Shown: in pieces, positions 26,506 to 34,193 of the stretch
How positions within the stretch are numbered: position 1 is the first letter of the stretch
Layout of the letters: each line of letters opens with the position of its first letter
NCBI RefSeq assembly: GCF_001593605.1
Contig: NZ_CP012836.1
Span: 186,001-250,000, forward strand
Source of the DNA: Algoriphagus sanaruensis
Lineage (GTDB): Bacteria > Bacteroidota > Bacteroidia > Cytophagales > Cyclobacteriaceae
Length of the DNA: 64,000 nt
Reading direction: 5' to 3'
Translations under genes and position numbers: made by a program
The notes under the pieces: model-generated
Databases searched by the model: none
What the model was told of the DNA's origin: nothing
Seen by the model: only the letters and a program-made list of their open reading frames with translations

Positions 26506-26580
26506 GGGGAATTAGCTTCCCAAAATTCTTTGGGACTAGAGCGTCCCGCTAGCTAGCGGGAAGGTCAATCGGTCGAATTC
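26506..26580 (+). pseudogene. tRNA-like unit a (decayed, D-loop insertion)
   Basis: Begins GGGGAATTAGCT like the intact tRNA-Ala, then carries an extra hairpin (TCCCAA...TTGGGA) where the D-loop should be, then CTAGAGCG and an anticodon arm TCCCG-CTAGCTAG-CGGGA (26544-26561, a perfect 18-bp palindrome). T-arm traces follow, but the 3' acceptor strand is gone. It cannot be a working tRNA. The anticodon-type loop has 8 nt. Confidence 0.75.
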
Positions 26581-26591
26581 AAAATAAAAAT

Positions 26592-26665
26592 GGGGGATTA
26601 GCTCAGTTGGCTAGAGCGTTCCGACACCAGTCGGGAAAGTCAACGGTTCGGATCCTAAGAAAATA
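26592..26665 (+). pseudogene. tRNA-like unit b (decayed)
   Basis: The 5' half is almost identical to the tRNA-Ala (GATTAGCTCAGTTGGCTAGAG). The anticodon arm is TTCCG-ACACCAGT-CGGGA with an 8-nt loop, and the T-loop TTCGGAT is recognisable. The 3' acceptor strand (CCTAAG) no longer pairs with GGGGGAT. It lies 1 nt before the intact tRNA and is transcribed with it if the promoter at 26464 is used. Confidence 0.75.
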
Positions 26666-26666
26666 T

Positions 26667-26740
26667 GGGGAATTAGCTCAGTTGGCTAGAGCGCTACACT
26701 GGCAGTGTAGAGGTCATCGGTTCGAATCCGTTATTCTCCA
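26667..26740 (+). tRNA. tRNA-Ala (anticodon GGC)
   Basis: Full cloverleaf: acceptor GGGGAAT/ATTCTCC with one G-U pair, D-arm GCTC/GAGC, anticodon arm CTACA-CTGGCAG-TGTAG with anticodon GGC in a normal 7-nt loop, T-arm with loop TTCGAAT and one mismatch, and discriminator A at 26740. CCA is not encoded. A terminator follows directly. It is the only intact tRNA in a cluster with four decayed relatives. Confidence 0.93.
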
Positions 26741-26741
26741 C

Positions 26742-26766
26742 AAAGACAAGCTTAGTGCTTGTCTTT
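26742..26766 (+). terminator. Terminator after tRNA-Ala
   Basis: Stem AAAGACAAGC/GCTTGTCTTT (10 bp), 5-nt loop, followed by TTCATTTT. Confidence 0.85.
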
Positions 26767-26789
26767 TTCATTTTAAGACCATTTTAGCC

Positions 26790-27041
26790 ATGTATTTTGT
26801 ATATATACTTTTCAGCTCAAAGTCTGGCAAGTACTACATCGGCTCTACTGATAATCTTGAATCTAGATTAAAGCATCATAATGCAGGAGCAACTCCTCCC
26901 ACAAAATCTGGAGCACCTCATTGGGAATTGAAATATTCCGAACTGCTCGCTGATCGTACCTCCACATTGAAAAGGGAAATAGAAATCAAAAGAAAAAAAA
27001 GTAAACAGTACATCGAGTGGTTAATTCGCTCGAGTAGCTAG
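26790..27041 (+). CDS. GIY-YIG nuclease-domain protein
   Basis: An 83-residue single-domain GIY-YIG protein of the small UPF0213/YhbQ-like group. The motif is MYFVYILFSS...YYIGSTDN, with the Arg and His of LESRLKHHNAG and a Glu further on (REIEIKRKKSKQYIEWL). The ATG at 26790 is used; frames extending upstream only read through the tRNA. The last codons (RSSS-stop) lie inside tRNA-like unit c, so its 3' end uses tRNA-derived sequence. It sits between the terminator of tRNA-Ala and unit c. Function is unknown; the family includes homing endonucleases, and a role in spreading or trimming this tRNA cluster is a guess. Confidence 0.85.
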   Translation: MYFVYILFSSKSGKYYIGSTDNLESRLKHHNAGATPPTKSGAPHWELKYSELLADRTSTLKREIEIKRKKSKQYIEWLIRSSS

Positions 27042-27093
27042 TGCGTCCCGCTAGCCAGCGGGAAGTTCATCATTTCGAATTCGTTATCTTCCA
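27017..27093 (+). pseudogene. tRNA-like unit c (decayed, overlaps the GIY-YIG stop)
   Basis: Traces of D-arm (GTAGCTAGTGCG), anticodon arm TCCCG-CTAGCCAG-CGGGA (27046-27063, 8-nt loop), T-loop (TTTCGAATTCG) and a 3' end TTATCTTCCACAAA almost identical to TTATTCTCCACAAA after tRNA-Ala. A terminator-like hairpin follows, as after the intact gene. The 5' part codes for the last residues of the GIY-YIG protein. Confidence 0.7.
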
Positions 27094-27094
27094 C

Positions 27095-27120
27095 AAAAGC
27101 TTCTCAAATGAGAGGCTTTT
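27095..27120 (+). terminator. Terminator-like hairpin after unit c
   Basis: AAAAGCTTCTC pairs with GAGAGGCTTTT (one T-G wobble), loop of 4, then TAATTTT. Placed as in tRNA-Ala. Confidence 0.75.
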
Positions 27121-27128
27121 TAATTTTG

Positions 27129-27205
27129 GGGGTCATTTGAGGATTAACTCGGGTGACAAGAGCGTCCCGTTAGATAGTGCGAAGGTTTTCGAAATTCTTC
27201 TGGAG
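27129..27205 (+). pseudogene. tRNA-like unit d (most decayed)
   Basis: Keeps GGATTAACTCGGGTGACAAGAGCGTCCCG (compare the D-arm and anticodon 5' stem of unit a) and AAGGTTTTCGAAATTCTTCTGG as a T-arm/acceptor remnant. The anticodon-type loop is 8 nt and its stem is only partly paired. A third hairpin follows at 27235. Confidence 0.55.
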
Positions 27206-27234
27206 CATTGCCCAAAAGCTTTTAAGATTATACC

Positions 27235-27262
27235 AAAAGCTCCAAATTCCTATGGGGCTTTT
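27235..27262 (+). terminator. Terminator-like hairpin after unit d
   Basis: AAAAGCTCC pairs with GGGGCTTTT (one wobble) around a 10-nt loop, followed by T-rich sequence. It is the third tRNA-unit-plus-hairpin module in the cluster. Confidence 0.65.
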
Positions 27263-27263
27263 T

Positions 27264-27709
27264 ATATTTCCCAACTGAATTAATCTATAATATTCTGAAA
27301 ATTAAAAAGCGATTGAATTAAGAGTTATTTCTTTAGGCTAAAGATTTTTCAATCCTTTCCAAGAATTTTTAATTCCTGCGTGGGTTGAATCCCCCTTTCT
27401 AGCTCTATTTCAAATTCATACCTATTTGAACTGACTCTCGGGATATACTCCTGAACAATAGCAAAGACAGTATCCAACTCAAACCCTCTTAAAAAGAGCC
27501 ATTTACACAATTTTCATCACCTTATATTAAATTCACTTTATTTACAAATAACAACACTTAATTATTATATAATGAAATTGAAAATTTTACGATAACAATT
27601 TGCATTTCATCACCAATATAACGCTTTTGAAAAATTACATAATAAATGTAAATACATCCATTTCATTTACATATGTGACATAAGTACGTATATAAAGATG
27701 TGTATATGG
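27264..27709. other. AT-rich intergenic stretch without a visible gene
   Basis: About 450 nt before the secreted PKD protein. It is clearly richer in A and T than the surroundings, with short inverted words (ATTATATAAT) but no reading frame with family features, no further tRNA-like unit and no period-7 repeat. It may hold upstream regulatory sites; nothing specific can be supported. Confidence 0.5.
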
Positions 27710-27717
27710 TAAATTTG
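27710..27717 (+). promoter_or_regulatory. -7 box (TAAATTTG) before the secreted PKD protein
   Basis: Exact TAnnTTTG match 26 nt before the ATG at 27744. No standard -33 box at 19-21 nt. Confidence 0.45.
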
Positions 27718-27743
27718 AATACACATTAATACTGACATAAGTC

Positions 27744-29315
27744 ATGAAAGCACTGGTGAAAATAAAAGGCCTCTTGATCCTAGCCCTTCTTTGGGGAGCT
27801 AGCTTGAGGTCTTTTGATGCTTACAGCCAGTGCAGCCAAAACAACATTATCGTAACTGGCTATCAGTTGAGAAATGAATTTGGTGAGGTTTTTTCAGTGA
27901 CTGACAATTACCAAATCGGGGAATCTGTAGCTGGCGAGCTTTGGGTAAACTTTGGAGGATCTACCACCAATGGGTATAATATGACCATGTACTATGATAT
28001 CTATAGAAACAACGTATTGGCGGCCAATGACCAAGTAGACTGTATGTTTTCAGGGGTTCAAATCCAACAAAATGTTTGGACTCGAGTACGAGATCTCTCT
28101 TGGAACTGGGGTGATGTAATCCAGATCAAAGATATTTTCATGTATTGGGAAACTGGAACTGCGAAGTCCAATACTACTTGCAATCTTACCTTAAAAAATA
28201 ATATCAATGCACAGTGTTACAGCAATCCAGAAGGATTTACTGCAGCTGTGCCTCTCTTTCCAAAATTTGACTTCCAAACTAACGGGATTTGTAATACTTC
28301 CATCCAATTCACTTCTCAAACTATTGGTGGTACTCCTCCTTTCAACTATACCTTTTCTTGGGATTTTGACGGTTTAGGAACCGCAACTGGATCAAACCCA
28401 TTATTTACTTTCCCTGGAACTGGAATTTATACCATAGGATTGACTGCAAATGATGGAGTATCAATAACTACCATTTACAAAGACATCTTTATTGATCCGA
28501 ATTTTGGTATTCAAGTGGATATTTTCCCAACTAAGATTAACGACCAATCTGGAATAATCTATGTTCAAAGTGTGACCGGAGGTACTGCACCCTACTCCTA
28601 CTCGTGGACTGGACCAAATGGTTTTTCTAGCAATTCCAAAGACATTTTTGGTCTTGCGGATGGATTATATACTCTGGTTGTGACTGATGCCAATGGATGT
28701 CAGCAAACTGAACAATATGTGTTAGACATTGCCTCTGTTCTTCGTTTCGACTGGAAGACCATTGACCTTTCTGACCAAAACAATGAAATTTCTATCAAGT
28801 GGGAAGTACATTCAGAGCTTGCTGGCTCCAAATATTGGATCGAAAGAAGCTTGGGAAATGCTGATGATTTTGAGAAAATCGGAGAAATCAACGATGTCAA
28901 AACTTCAGAGAGCGCAATTGTCTATGAGTACAAAGACAACTCCTTCCCATTATTTGAGAAAAATATATACTACCGAATCACTAAAATCATCGGATCCTTC
29001 AAATTCTACAGTCCGGTAAAGTTGGTACAACGGGAAAACTCCATCCAAGGAAACAAATGGATTGTCTACCCGAACCCTTCTTTGAATAGTAATGCTCAAC
29101 TGATCAATCCCAATTTGGATCCAAATCAAAATGAGGAAATTATTCTAGAGCTAATCAACTCAGGTAATTTTTCAGAACGGGCTGAAATCAAACTTCAGGG
29201 TAACCGAGCGATCAACCTTAAAGAGGTATTTGGTGACTTCCCTAAAGGGATTTTATACCTGCGAATTATTCAGGGCGAGAAAGTTGAAATTGTGAGAATT
29301 ATAAATTCCAATTAA
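27744..29315 (+). CDS. Secreted PKD/SprB-repeat protein with T9SS C-terminal signal
   Basis: A 523-residue cell-surface or secreted protein. It has a signal peptide (about 1-28), an N-terminal beta domain with several Cys (C30, and in MTMYYDIYR...VDCMFSG), a PKD domain (about 190-250, FSWDFDGLGTATGSNP), an SprB-type repeat (about 270-325, GTAPYSYSWTGPNG and LVVTDANGC) and a C-terminal sorting domain of type IX secretion (WIVYPNPS near residue 440, ending GILYLRIIQGEKVEIVRIIN). It is thus a cargo passing the outer membrane by T9SS. Its role is unknown; adhesion or gliding-type functions are typical for the repeats. It sits alone behind a long AT-rich upstream region. Confidence 0.88.
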   Translation: MKALVKIKGLLILALLWGASLRSFDAYSQCSQNNIIVTGYQLRNEFGEVFSVTDNYQIGESVAGELWVNFGGSTTNGYNMTMYYDIYRNNVLAANDQVDCMFSGVQIQQNVWTRVRDLSWNWGDVIQIKDIFMYWETGTAKSNTTCNLTLKNNINAQCYSNPEGFTAAVPLFPKFDFQTNGICNTSIQFTSQTIGGTPPFNYTFSWDFDGLGTATGSNPLFTFPGTGIYTIGLTANDGVSITTIYKDIFIDPNFGIQVDIFPTKINDQSGIIYVQSVTGGTAPYSYSWTGPNGFSSNSKDIFGLADGLYTLVVTDANGCQQTEQYVLDIASVLRFDWKTIDLSDQNNEISIKWEVHSELAGSKYWIERSLGNADDFEKIGEINDVKTSESAIVYEYKDNSFPLFEKNIYYRITKIIGSFKFYSPVKLVQRENSIQGNKWIVYPNPSLNSNAQLINPNLDPNQNEEIILELINSGNFSERAEIKLQGNRAINLKEVFGDFPKGILYLRIIQGEKVEIVRIINSN

Positions 29316-29401
29316 CCCAGCAAGTTCTCAATTCAAGAATTTCACGCCGATTTCCCGATTAAATCCTTCAAATTGTCAACTTTGCAGGAAACGCTCCGCC
29401 T

Positions 29402-30217
29402 GTGAACTTTCATGCAATTTGCTCAGATATCGATGGGACCCTACTCAATTCTGAACGGGATCTTTCTCCAAAGCTTAAATCAGTCATCAGTCGTCTTCCA
29501 GCCGATTTTCCGGTTATTCTTGCAAGTTCTCGAATGCCTGCTGCCATGCGGCATTTACTAGAAGACCTCAACAAACCAAATCAACCTCTTATTGCCTACA
29601 ACGGGGGATTTGTCCTCGGCCCATCTGGGGAAGTATTGGATTCTACGAGTATTCCATTGCCTATAGTCCAGGCTATTTTTGAGCTAATTAGCCGAACCTC
29701 CATTCATTTTAGCCTCTATGAAGGTGAAAATTGGTATGAAGAAAAAGAAGATTATTGGTCCAAACGAGAAATAACCAACACCAAGGTTAATCCCACTTGG
29801 AAAGAAACTGAAGCGGTATTAGCGGATTGGCAAAAGGAAAACAAGGGAGCGCACAAAGTGATGGTTATGGGGGAATCCAATGAAATCAGTTGGCTTTTTG
29901 GAGAGCTTCATGAGCGATTTGGAAATGACCTTCACCTATATCGATCCAAGGATACTTACATCGAAATCGCTCCTCGCAAAATATCCAAAGCAACTGGCCT
30001 GGCGCTAATTCTCGAGCAGTTTTATCCTTTCGGAATGGAGCATATTGCAGCATTTGGGGACAACTACAACGATATTGATTTATTACAAAAAGTAGGCATT
30101 GGAGTAGCAGTTGCGAATGCAAGACCAGAAGTAAAAGCGGTAGCGAAATACCTAACCCTCCATCATAAAGAGGACGGAGTGGCCGATTTCCTAGAGAAAA
30201 ATTTTCCAAATCCATAA
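29402..30217 (+). CDS. HAD-IIB (Cof-type) phosphatase
   Basis: A 271-residue Cof-like sugar-phosphate or nucleotide phosphatase of the cytoplasm. HAD motif I is DIDGTLLNSE (about 10-19), motif II is the Ser in ILASSRM, motif III is the Lys in APRKISKATGL, and motif IV is AAFGDNYNDIDLL. The C2B cap lies between motifs II and III. The start is GTG at 29402, as the conserved N-terminus begins there. It is convergent with ccmF across a shared hairpin. Substrate is not predictable. Confidence 0.9.
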   Translation: MNFHAICSDIDGTLLNSERDLSPKLKSVISRLPADFPVILASSRMPAAMRHLLEDLNKPNQPLIAYNGGFVLGPSGEVLDSTSIPLPIVQAIFELISRTSIHFSLYEGENWYEEKEDYWSKREITNTKVNPTWKETEAVLADWQKENKGAHKVMVMGESNEISWLFGELHERFGNDLHLYRSKDTYIEIAPRKISKATGLALILEQFYPFGMEHIAAFGDNYNDIDLLQKVGIGVAVANARPEVKAVAKYLTLHHKEDGVADFLEKNFPNP

Positions 30218-30220
30218 AAA

Positions 30221-30242
30221 AAGCCCGGATTAAACCGGGCTT
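30221..30242 (-). terminator. Terminator of the ccm operon
   Basis: 8-bp stem AAGCCCGG/CCGGGCTT with loop of 6, followed on the minus strand by seven T. It may also serve the HAD gene on the plus strand, where the T-run is poor. Confidence 0.85.
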
Positions 30243-30265
30243 CATTCTTCGTATGGATTTGGATT

Positions 30266-32785
30266 TTATTCCAATCCTTTATCTCTCATCTTGGCAAACT
30301 CATCAAACCTGCGGACGATTGCCACTGTGAACCCAATGAGCATAATGATCGTGCCCAACCACAAGACATTGATATATGGCTTGACGATTGCTTTCATGAC
30401 CACATAGTCTTTCTGATATTGGTTGACTTTGAAGACGAATTTATTTTGCTCAGGAAGAATATTTTCTAGACTTACCTTTAGCCCAAGTTCATTATCAATT
30501 ACTGGAAGCTTCCCAAGTTGGTTGTTTCGAATGATAAAAGTCGGCTCCAAAAGCTTCTCCACATCGTAATCCAATACTCTAAGCTTTGCCTTGACTGCTA
30601 CATCCCCTTCTTGAAGGACATAGCCCTCGATTTCTTTGAGCACTTCTGCTCCATCAAAATAGGTCACAAAATCTGCGATATGAAACTGCTCACCCGGGGC
30701 TACTTCATAGATCTCGTCCTCCTTCCATTCCGGATCTTCATAATCATTCATCGCAGCCACGTAGGTATATAAATCTTTATTAATAAAAATCTTGGAATCC
30801 GGAGAGGAGATCAACCCTCCCATACTTTCATTAAACTGAGACATCGGAGAAAGTGAGAACTTCATGGTCTCATTTTGGAAATAGTCGATTTTGAAATAGT
30901 CGTTTTCTTCTAACACCAACTTGACCACATCGCCTTTTTTAAAGTAGCCTTTGTAATCTTCCAGAGCCAACGCCTCATTGACATTAGAGGTAGATTGTAA
31001 AAACTTGGCAGGAACATATTCTGGTACACCCACCACTTTTTTCTGTCTTCCTCGATAGACTACCGTATAATCCTTCATTTGGGTAGGCTTATTGATCCAA
31101 AGCAAGACGTGCTCTTTATTCATTTCATCCTCCCAACTATTGCTATAAGTAAGGCCAGACATATTGATAGAGATGACATCTGAATATCCAGAACTGAACA
31201 TTACCCCAATCAACACCATTCCCAAACCAATATGAGCTAGAGAACCTCCTGCCAATTTAAAGGTCGATTTCTTGAGAATTCGTGCCAAAATCACCGCATT
31301 GGCAACAATGGTGAACATTCCCGAAACAACGATCAAAATGTACTTCCAATCATAAACTTTGGCGAGCACAATCACGATAGCCGAAATCAAAACCGAAACC
31401 ACATATGGCATAATCAAGGCCTCTTTCAATGCCTTTTTATCCATTTTTTGCCACCAGAAAAATTGACCTACTCCCGTCAATAAAGCAATTGCGATTGAGA
31501 ACCAAAGTTGAAACTTGGTGTAAAATTCGATTTGATCTGCCGGAGGCGCCATGTTTGAAATCCCTCCAAAGCTTTCCACCAAGGCATTCCAAGCTGGAAT
31601 GGACGTAGGAAGAATCACCTGAAAAGCCATCAAACCAAGGGTAATCGCCCCCAGAAAAATCCAGAATTCCCGAGAGTAAACAGAAGCCTCTTTTTCAGAA
31701 GTAGGAATGTGCTTCCATGCGCGAATCGAAAGAACTACAGCTACCACCAAAAAGAACAACATGTAAATCAACAACTGTCCTGACAAGCCTAGATCTGTAA
31801 AGGAGTGAACGGATGCATCGCCTAGCACTCCTGACCGAACCAAAAACGTAGCGTACAACACCAAGATGAAGCTCAAAATTACGAGAACAATAGAGGTCTT
31901 CAGTGCAGTTGCGCTTTTCTTAAAGGTAATCATGGTATGAATCGCTGCCACCAGGATCAACCAAGGAACATAGACTGCATTTTCAACTGGATCCCAGTTC
32001 CAATATCCTCCAAAATTGAGTGTCACATAAGCCCAATATGCCCCCATAATTATCCCCATCCCCAGAATCATCGCTGAGAAAATTGCCCAAGGCAAAGCAG
32101 GTCTAATCCATTCAGTATATCGCTTGGTAACCAATCCTCCCATCAAAAATGCGAAGGGAACCAAGGTAGAGGCATAACCCAAAAACAAAGTCGGAGGATG
32201 AATTACCATCCAAATATTCTGAAGCAATGGATTCAAACCTGTTCCATCTTCTGGAACGAAATCAGGATTCATTTGAAAAATTGGAGCTTGAGTAGCATCT
32301 CGAAGCAAAATGAATGGCGAACTGCCAATTTTCAAGTCTCCAACAATGACGCCCAGAATCATGGAAACCAGGAACGCCTGAACCAGAGAAAACACAATCA
32401 TCACTGGAGCTTCCCACTTTTTGTTCGTATGGATCAGAATAACTCCCAAAACCACGTTCCAAAAAGCCCAAAGAATAAATGCCCCCTCTTGACCTTCCCA
32501 GAAACTGGAAATCATGTAATGAACAGGAAGTGCTTTGGAGCTATGGGAATACGCGTAGAAATACTCGTAGCGATGGTTGTAGATAATTTCAAAAAGTGAA
32601 ACAGCAATCAACGCTGTGGCCACAGTATGAATATAAAAACTGATCCTGCTAAAATTCCTCCAAGATTTTTTCTCCAGCTCATTGGCTCTGAAGTAATTGA
32701 AGTAGGCATAGGCCGTCACCAAAGCTGTAACAAAGGCAACAATGGTCATCAGATGACCCAAATTACCAACGAAGGTATTGATCAT
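30266..32785 (-). CDS. ccmF: CcmF-type cytochrome c haem lyase subunit
   Basis: Attaches haem to apocytochrome c in the periplasm. The 839-residue membrane protein has about 15 segments, the tryptophan-rich GGYWNWDPVENA motif at 259-270 (WWD domain) and periplasmic-facing His residues such as those in WMVIHPPTLFLGYA and VHSFTDLG. A long C-terminal extracytoplasmic part (about 540-810) makes it larger than E. coli CcmF (about 647). Last gene of ccmC-ccmD-ccmE-ccmF. No CcmH or CcmG gene is nearby, which fits a reduced system used with a Cys-type CcmE. Confidence 0.93.
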   Translation of the reverse strand: MINTFVGNLGHLMTIVAFVTALVTAYAYFNYFRANELEKKSWRNFSRISFYIHTVATALIAVSLFEIIYNHRYEYFYAYSHSSKALPVHYMISSFWEGQEGAFILWAFWNVVLGVILIHTNKKWEAPVMIVFSLVQAFLVSMILGVIVGDLKIGSSPFILLRDATQAPIFQMNPDFVPEDGTGLNPLLQNIWMVIHPPTLFLGYASTLVPFAFLMGGLVTKRYTEWIRPALPWAIFSAMILGMGIIMGAYWAYVTLNFGGYWNWDPVENAVYVPWLILVAAIHTMITFKKSATALKTSIVLVILSFILVLYATFLVRSGVLGDASVHSFTDLGLSGQLLIYMLFFLVVAVVLSIRAWKHIPTSEKEASVYSREFWIFLGAITLGLMAFQVILPTSIPAWNALVESFGGISNMAPPADQIEFYTKFQLWFSIAIALLTGVGQFFWWQKMDKKALKEALIMPYVVSVLISAIVIVLAKVYDWKYILIVVSGMFTIVANAVILARILKKSTFKLAGGSLAHIGLGMVLIGVMFSSGYSDVISINMSGLTYSNSWEDEMNKEHVLLWINKPTQMKDYTVVYRGRQKKVVGVPEYVPAKFLQSTSNVNEALALEDYKGYFKKGDVVKLVLEENDYFKIDYFQNETMKFSLSPMSQFNESMGGLISSPDSKIFINKDLYTYVAAMNDYEDPEWKEDEIYEVAPGEQFHIADFVTYFDGAEVLKEIEGYVLQEGDVAVKAKLRVLDYDVEKLLEPTFIIRNNQLGKLPVIDNELGLKVSLENILPEQNKFVFKVNQYQKDYVVMKAIVKPYINVLWLGTIIMLIGFTVAIVRRFDEFAKMRDKGLE

Positions 32786-32812
32786 AATTCTTTTGGGATA
32801 GAGAAATCAACT

Positions 32813-33229
32813 TCACATTCCTGCCGCCTGCACATCCGTTTCCTGATATTTGGAGGGACACTTCATCAGGATTTTATCGGCTACAAATACCTCCTTGTCC
32901 CTGTAGGAGCCAATTACCACGACTTGTTCGGAACGTTGAAAATCAGCTGGAACAGGTTCATTATAGTAAACCTTTTGCTCGGTACCTTCATTATCGACTA
33001 AAAGAAAAGTAAAGGATGTCTTTTGCTCTGCAACTTCAATTCCGGTTACCTGTCCAGCATTATCCTTTTTGAGTTGTCCCACCACATGGATTGCCTTTTC
33101 ATTTCCATCCTCCTTCATTTCCCAAGCGGTATTGAAGCTCTCGTACGAACTGGCATCTCCAATCGAGGTCATAATAATGACAATAGCAATGGCGATAATT
33201 CCTAATCCGATTATATGTCCTTTCTTCAT
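32813..33229 (-). CDS. ccmE: CcmE, haem chaperone, Cys (CxxxY) variant
   Basis: Carries haem from CcmC to CcmF. The 138-residue protein has an N-terminal anchor (about 5-22) and an OB-fold periplasmic domain (VVGQLKK, FTFLLVDNEG, VVVIGSYRDKEVFVADKIL). In E. coli the haem-binding site is His-x3-Tyr; here the aligned sequence is KCPSKY, that is C124-x3-Y128. Variants of this kind are known from Desulfovibrio and some other bacteria and archaea, where haem is held by the Cys and CcmG/CcmH are missing. Start ATG 33229, 12 nt after ccmD. Confidence 0.93.
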   Translation of the reverse strand: MKKGHIIGLGIIAIAIVIIMTSIGDASSYESFNTAWEMKEDGNEKAIHVVGQLKKDNAGQVTGIEVAEQKTSFTFLLVDNEGTEQKVYYNEPVPADFQRSEQVVVIGSYRDKEVFVADKILMKCPSKYQETDVQAAGM

Positions 33230-33241
33230 GTTAGTAATGTC

Positions 33242-33484
33242 TTAAGAAGGTAGATTTTTTTCAATTTTTGAGATCTTACGATCGGTATTGATCACGTACA
33301 CCGTGATGCCCGCAAAGATGATTGCGATGATGCCAACCAATACATAGATTTTTCCTTCAGCTCTCATTTGGTCTGCCATTTCCACTCCATTGTTGGAATA
33401 GTCAGATTCCGAAACTGGAATTTTTTCTTGAGCTAACGCTCCCAACGAAAAAAACAGAAGGAAGATGATAAGGGCCTTTTTCAT
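33242..33484 (-). CDS. ccmD: CcmD-like small membrane protein
   Basis: An 80-residue protein with a cleavable signal or first segment (about 1-18) and one membrane helix (YVLVGIIAIIFAGITVYVIN, about 46-65) followed by a Lys/Arg-rich tail. That is the CcmD layout, although the N-terminal periplasmic stretch is longer than in E. coli. CcmD holds CcmE to CcmC/CcmA-B. Overlaps ccmC by 1 nt. Confidence 0.8.
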   Translation of the reverse strand: MKKALIIFLLFFSLGALAQEKIPVSESDYSNNGVEMADQMRAEGKIYVLVGIIAIIFAGITVYVINTDRKISKIEKNLPS

Positions 33485-34161
33485 TAATTTGAGTTTAATA
33501 TTTTTTCTTCTAGGAGTCGTTCTACCTTACGGATTCTTACGCGGACTGTTGCTATCCATGTTCCCAAAAGCGTCCATCCAATTATCGCTGGATAAAACAC
33601 CATCCGTAGTTTAGAATCCAAATCGTATGCATTAAATCCGGGATTTCCTCCATTCCCGGGGTGGAGACTATCTGTCAATCTGGGCAAGACAAAAATCAGC
33701 GGGATAAAAGCCGCGAACGCAAAAATATTATATACTGCTCCGATTCGACCTCTTTGCTGAGGATCCGAAATACTTCCCCGTAATACCAAATAGGCAAAAT
33801 ACATCAATAGTCCGATCGCAGAGGCGTTTTGCTTGGGATCACCACTCCAATAATCTCCCCAAGTAAATCGAGCCCAAAGCATTCCGGTAGCAATTCCTAA
33901 AACCCCGAACAGAATTGCGGCATTGGTAAATTCCAAAGCCATATCATCGTGCTCCAGGTTATTGCTCCTCAAATATTTGATACTGTAAACCACCGAAACA
34001 ATCAGCATCAATATCATCCCAAACCACATGGTTACATGAAAATACAAGGCTCGGATGGTTTCATTTAAAATAGGAAGTCTCGGCACATCCATAAGCAATC
34101 CTGCAAATAATGTATACGCAAGGAGTACTACAGCTAGTATTTTCCACCACGATTGGCGCAT
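33484..34161 (-). CDS. ccmC: CcmC, haem handling protein
   Basis: Loads haem on CcmE. The 225-residue protein has six membrane segments, the WWD motif WGDYWSGDPKQ at 101-111, and flanking His residues in ALYFHVTMW (H42) and DSLHPGN. First gene of the ccm run; ccmA and ccmB are not in the window. A TAnnTTTG box lies 24 nt upstream on the minus strand. Divergent from rlmN. Confidence 0.93.
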   Translation of the reverse strand: MRQSWWKILAVVLLAYTLFAGLLMDVPRLPILNETIRALYFHVTMWFGMILMLIVSVVYSIKYLRSNNLEHDDMALEFTNAAILFGVLGIATGMLWARFTWGDYWSGDPKQNASAIGLLMYFAYLVLRGSISDPQQRGRIGAVYNIFAFAAFIPLIFVLPRLTDSLHPGNGGNPGFNAYDLDSKLRMVFYPAIIGWTLLGTWIATVRVRIRKVERLLEEKILNSN

Positions 34162-34185
34162 AGGAAGGATTTATGTTTAGAGCAG

Positions 34186-34193
34186 CAAAAATA
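34186..34193 (-). promoter_or_regulatory. -7 box (TATTTTTG) upstream of ccmC
   Basis: Exact TAnnTTTG on the minus strand, 24 nt before the ccmC ATG. No -33 box at the normal spacing. Confidence 0.4.

Noticed and set aside
26544..26561. 18-bp perfect palindrome as a recombination or attachment site
   Set aside because: It coincides with the anticodon arm of a tRNA-like unit, which explains the symmetry; no integrase is nearby.
26607..26789. Upstream extension of the GIY-YIG frame to 144 residues
   Set aside because: The added part is translation through tRNA-like unit b and tRNA-Ala; the domain begins at the ATG at 26790.
27041..27283. 80-codon frame after the GIY-YIG gene
   Set aside because: It only reads through tRNA-like units c and d and their hairpins, with no protein features.
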